In this document: in pieces, positions 6,001 to 8,179 of the stretch
Numbering within the stretch: the first letter of the stretch is position 1
How the letters are laid out: every line of letters begins with the position of its first letter
DNA from: DATAQC01 sp051005135
GTDB taxonomy: Bacteria; Actinomycetota; Acidimicrobiia; Acidimicrobiales; AC-14
DNA length: 8,179 bases
Direction: 5' to 3'
Assembly: GCA_051005135.1 (NCBI GenBank)
Contig: JBPCJQ010000023.1
Location: forward strand, 1-8,179
Program-made: the position numbers and the translations under genes
The notes under the pieces: model-generated
The model's input: only the letters and a program-made list of their open reading frames with translations
Told to the model about the DNA's origin: nothing
The model's database searches: none

Positions 6001-6552
6001 GAGCTCTCAGGCCGGCTCAAGGCCCGCCTCGCCGACCTCGACCGCGACCAGCAGCTGTCGGCCCTGCCGCCGGTGGTGGTGGGAGGCGCCCTGGTGGTGC
6101 CCGCCGGGTTGTTGGCCAAGCTGGGCGGCACCAAGGTCGTTCCCCCGCCTTCGCTCGCTCTCGAGGTGGAGGCGGTCGAGCGGCGGGCGGTGGAGGCGGT
6201 GCTCGAGGCCGAGGAGGCCTTGGGCCGACGCCCGACGGAGATGCACCGCACCAACCCCGGCTTCGACGTCCGTTCCGAGGCGCTCGACGGCAGCCTGCTG
6301 TTCGTCGAGGTGAAGGGCCGCATGGCCGGCGCCGAGAGCTTCTTCGTCACCCGCAACGAGATCCTGCATTCCCTCAACGTGCCCGACGCCTGGGTGCTGG
6401 CCCTGGTGGAGGTGAGCCCCGCCGGGCCCGGGCACGACCGGGTGCGCTACCTGCGGCGGCCCTTCGGAGACACCGTGCACCTGCCGTTTGCCACCACGTC
6501 GACCGTGCTCGACTGGCCGGACTACTGGAACCGGGCAGGGGCGCCGACGTGA
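3058..6552 (+). CDS. drmD: SNF2-family helicase with C-terminal DUF3883-like domain, DISARM DrmD
   Basis: This 1164-aa protein is a superfamily 2 DNA translocase of the SNF2 type. Counting from GTG 3058, the first lobe carries LPHQ (near 107), Walker A DDPGAGKT (130-137), DEAH (231-234) and TATPH (268-272). An acidic, charged linker (about 400-460) leads to the second lobe with TDAAGEGINLQ (570-580) and QRFGRVHRIGQ, including the arginine fingers (599-609). Near the C-terminus, GFDV (Asp1070) followed by FVEVKGR (Glu1084, Lys1086) resembles the DUF3883 domain, whose D...ExK pattern recalls PD-(D/E)xK nucleases. This architecture and size match DrmD of class 1 DISARM, a multi-gene anti-phage system. 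The methylase gene overlaps its stop by four bases. GTG 3058 has GGTGG four bases upstream; TTG 3055 is the alternative. Certain as a helicase; the DISARM role depends on genes beyond the window. Confidence 0.9.
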   Translation: MPAHLEDLTPGAVVRGIERAEAVTAVAVEWHGSSSVTLTYRTPSGDVEHRLVYRIDEAALQVDERGEGWSFDADGHLFRLAAEARRIRLAYLFDPRLAVHLSLLEPLPHQIQAVYGELLPRHPLRFALCDDPGAGKTIMAGLYIKELLLRGVVRRCLVVAPGGLVGQWQDELAERFGLSFAILTRDMIEATHSADPFAEHDLLIARLDHLARNDELVDRLSTTEWDLVVVDEAHRMSAHYFGTELKETKRYRLGKVLGQVARHLLLMTATPHAGKEDDFQLFMALLDADRFEGRPRDGAQAPVDVSDLMRRMVKEKLLRFDGRPLFPERRATTVAYPLSPEEAHLYEQVTQYVTEEMNKADRLTAEGEGRRGNRVGFAVTVLQRRLASSPEAIYQSLHRRRGRLEDRLVEERLRADAPPAPVLAEQGPEVDVDDEEDWDETEREAIEEELVDQASSARTVAELAAEIATLGRLETAAESVRRSGTDRKWTELVALMEDAPEMVDATGRRRKLIVFTEHRDTLNYLVERLRSFLGRTEAVVTIHGGIRREERRRIQDTFTQDRDCLVLVATDAAGEGINLQRAHLVVNYDLPWNPNRIEQRFGRVHRIGQTEVCHLWNLVAEATREGQVYLRLLEKLETQRRALGGQVFDVLGAALPGRALRDLLIEAIRYGDRPDVRARLDRVVDERVGEGLAELVAQHALAGDVLDASDVERIRHDLTEAEARRLQPHYVRAWFTEAFERLGGRMAEREHGRYEITRVPEPVRHRGRRVLSRYERVTFDKHRVRVESRPLAELLAPGHDLLEAVLDLTLADVGDLLRRGSTLVAEADAGDVPRVLLFLEHAITDGHDTPTGRRVVSRRFEFVELSPDGTTRSPGYAPYLDYRAITDDELPLVKGLLADPWLAGDVERLGLDHAIEVAIPGHLAEVRVRNDARVVKVRAAVRDRLTKEIAYWDLRAAELREQADAGKQPRMNPDRAQARADELSGRLKARLADLDRDQQLSALPPVVVGGALVVPAGLLAKLGGTKVVPPPSLALEVEAVERRAVEAVLEAEEALGRRPTEMHRTNPGFDVRSEALDGSLLFVEVKGRMAGAESFFVTRNEILHSLNVPDAWVLALVEVSPAGPGHDRVRYLRRPFGDTVHLPFATTSTVLDWPDYWNRAGAPT

Positions 6553-8179
6553 CCACCAAGCTGGTCGAGGTGGCCCTGCCCCTGGAAGCCATCAGCGCTG
6601 CCTGCCGGCGGGACAAGGACCGCAAGACGGGCACGATCAAGAACGTCCACAAGTGGTTCGCGCCCATGCCCACGCCCGCTTGGCGGGCGTTGCTGTTCGC
6701 CACCCTCGTCGACGACCCTGGCGAGGAAGGGGAGCGGGCCAAGCTGCTCGACTTCGTGACCAGGCTGGTGCCCGACCACGGCGGGGCCCCCGACGAGGCC
6801 ACGCTGGCCGAGGCCCGCATGCGCATCGGTGAGGCCACCGGCGGCGACCCGCCACCGGTGTTCGACCCGTTCTGCGGCGGCGGCTCCACCCTGGTGGAGG
6901 CCCAGCGCCTGGGGTTGAAGGCCATCGGCAGCGACCTCAACCCCGTGCCCGTGCTCATCACCCGCGTGCTCACCGAGCTGGTGCCCCAGGTGGCGGGCCG
7001 GCCACCGCTGGTCGGGGACCCCGCCCAGCTGGCCAAGATGGCGGGCGGGCCGTTGGACGGGTTCCTCGCCGACTGCCTGCACTACGCCCGCCGGGTGCGA
7101 GACGTGGTGTGGGACCAGATCGGCCACCTCTACCCGCCCGCGCCCGGCGGTGGGACCATCATCGCCTGGCTGTGGGCCCGGACCGTGACCTGCCCCAACC
7201 CCGCCTGCCGCGCGGTTGCTCCTCTGGTCAGCTCCTTCTGGCTGTCGAAGCGCAAGGGGGCCGAGACATGGGTCGAGCCGGTGGATCGCCAACCGGGCAA
7301 GCCGGTGCGGTTCGAGGTGCGGACCGGGGGCAGCGGACCGCCGCCGGCCCCGAAGGTCGGGCGGGGCGGCACCTTCCGCTGCGTGGTGTGCCAGGAGACG
7401 ATCACCGAACCGCACGTGAAGTCGGAGGGGATGGCGGGACGGCTTGGCGTTCAGTTGATGGCAGTAGCAGTTGACCGCCCAGGCGGGCGCGCTTACCTGG
7501 CCGGCGACGACTTGGAACCACCGGCGGTAGCACGCCCCGCGGACGCGCCGGACATAGAGCTGCCGAACGACACACGCGTGTTTTGGAGCAAGCTGTACGG
7601 AGAACGCACGTATGCCGACCTGTTCACGAACCGGCAGCTCGTAGCGCTCGGGGCCTTCGCCGATGCGGTCGCCGCGGTTCCGGCGTGGGTGCGGCTGGAT
7701 GGCGGCGACGAGACCCACGCCCGTGCCGTGGGTTCGATGTTGGGGCTCTGCGTCGGGAAGCTGACGGCGTCATGTTCGACACAGGTCCGCTGGAGACAGC
7801 GCTCCGTTGAGAGCAAAGCCGAGCCCGCCTTCGGACGGCACGCGCTCCCGATGCTTTGGGATTTCGCCGAGACGAACCCTTTCGCCCGCTCGGTGGGCGA
7901 TTGGATGGCGCAAGCAGCTTCAGTCGTTACGGGGCTTCGCGCCTCTGCGACTGGCTGTCATCCGGCGAGGACCTTTTCAGCCGATGCTCGGAGCGCTGCG
8001 GATCAGGTCAACGCGCCGGTTCTGCTCGCTACTGATCCGCCCTACTTCGCGCATATCGGCTATGCCGACCTTTCCGACTACTTCTACGTCTGGCTGCGGC
8101 GGGTGCTCGCCGGGGTGCATCCCGACCTGTTCGCCACTGTCGCCACCCCAAAAGCAGCCGAGCTCATCGCCGCGCCCTA
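6549..8179 (+). CDS. drmMI: DUF1156/COG1743 adenine-specific DNA methyltransferase, DISARM DrmMI, 3' end cut off
   Basis: The frame opens with GTG 6549, overlapping the helicase stop as GTGA with AGGGG eight bases upstream, and stays open to the window edge (543 codons visible). Residues 9-50 (LPLEAISAACRRDKD, then HKWFAPMPTPAWRALL) form the DUF1156 domain. SAM-binding motif I is DPFCGGGS (106-113) and the catalytic DPPY is at 496-499, followed by the family signature IGYADLSDYFYVWLRR. Between them lies a zinc ribbon (Cys215, Cys220, Cys278, Cys281), as described for COG1743. It should transfer a methyl group from S-adenosylmethionine to the adenine amino group. In DISARM the methylase marks host DNA as self. 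The four-base overlap implies translational coupling with drmD. Codon use shifts near 7435, from nearly all G/C-ending to many A/T-ending codons, suggesting a mosaic gene. The family call is firm; the DISARM role is inferred. Confidence 0.88.
   Translation, partial: MTTKLVEVALPLEAISAACRRDKDRKTGTIKNVHKWFAPMPTPAWRALLFATLVDDPGEEGERAKLLDFVTRLVPDHGGAPDEATLAEARMRIGEATGGDPPPVFDPFCGGGSTLVEAQRLGLKAIGSDLNPVPVLITRVLTELVPQVAGRPPLVGDPAQLAKMAGGPLDGFLADCLHYARRVRDVVWDQIGHLYPPAPGGGTIIAWLWARTVTCPNPACRAVAPLVSSFWLSKRKGAETWVEPVDRQPGKPVRFEVRTGGSGPPPAPKVGRGGTFRCVVCQETITEPHVKSEGMAGRLGVQLMAVAVDRPGGRAYLAGDDLEPPAVARPADAPDIELPNDTRVFWSKLYGERTYADLFTNRQLVALGAFADAVAAVPAWVRLDGGDETHARAVGSMLGLCVGKLTASCSTQVRWRQRSVESKAEPAFGRHALPMLWDFAETNPFARSVGDWMAQAASVVTGLRASATGCHPARTFSADARSAADQVNAPVLLATDPPYFAHIGYADLSDYFYVWLRRVLAGVHPDLFATVATPKAAELIAAP

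Noticed and set aside
6522..7718. A 398-codon open frame on the minus strand opposite the methylase
   Set aside because: It mirrors the methylase gene. The plus strand carries DUF1156, SAM motif I, a zinc ribbon and DPPY, while the minus frame has no recognisable fold. Long antisense frames are expected at this GC content.

Overview
The window is high-GC DNA whose genes end most codons in G or C and often start with GTG or TTG. This suggests an actinobacterium, possibly an uncultured Acidimicrobiia-like lineage; that placement is an inference from composition and protein families. No ribosomal or other phylogenetic marker is present.

Left part (1-1336). A homopolymer G/C block (32-85) lies beyond the 3' end of a leftward gene (106-789) for an unrecognised protein. 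That gene has a near-consensus sigma-70 promoter at 856-884. Facing away from it is the C-terminal two thirds of a VapC-type PIN toxin (about 939-1289). Its first strand and first catalytic aspartate are missing, so it reads as a headless pseudogene.

Junction (1337-1783). On the minus strand, 1337-1378 fits the 3' half of a tRNA-Phe gene (canonical positions 32 to 73). It begins exactly at the GAA anticodon loop and has no 5' half. This is what the attR end of an element integrated in the anticodon loop of tRNA-Phe would look like. The orientation puts the integrated element to the right. The next ~400 bases hold no convincing gene but contain short direct and inverted repeats, three 11-bp tandem units, a (GGGT)4 quadruplex motif on the minus strand, and a probable leaderless promoter.

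Right part (1784-8179). First comes a toxin-antitoxin-like pair: a 222-aa protein with a MerR-like helix-turn-helix and a DUF433 domain, then a DUF5615 PIN-like protein with no canonical start codon. Next is a 1164-aa SNF2-family helicase with a C-terminal DUF3883-like domain. It overlaps by four bases (GTGA) a DUF1156/COG1743 adenine-specific DNA methyltransferase that runs off the right edge. Helicase plus methylase match the first two genes of a class 1 DISARM anti-phage locus (drmD, drmMI). The expected partners drmA, drmB and drmC would lie beyond the window, so the assignment is strong for the families and provisional for the whole system.

The most interesting reading is a tRNA-Phe-integrated defence island. 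Its outer edge carries a toxin-antitoxin-like module directly upstream of a DISARM-type operon, next to an eroded older vapC. The methylase gene also changes codon usage abruptly about halfway along the visible part, which suggests a mosaic gene.
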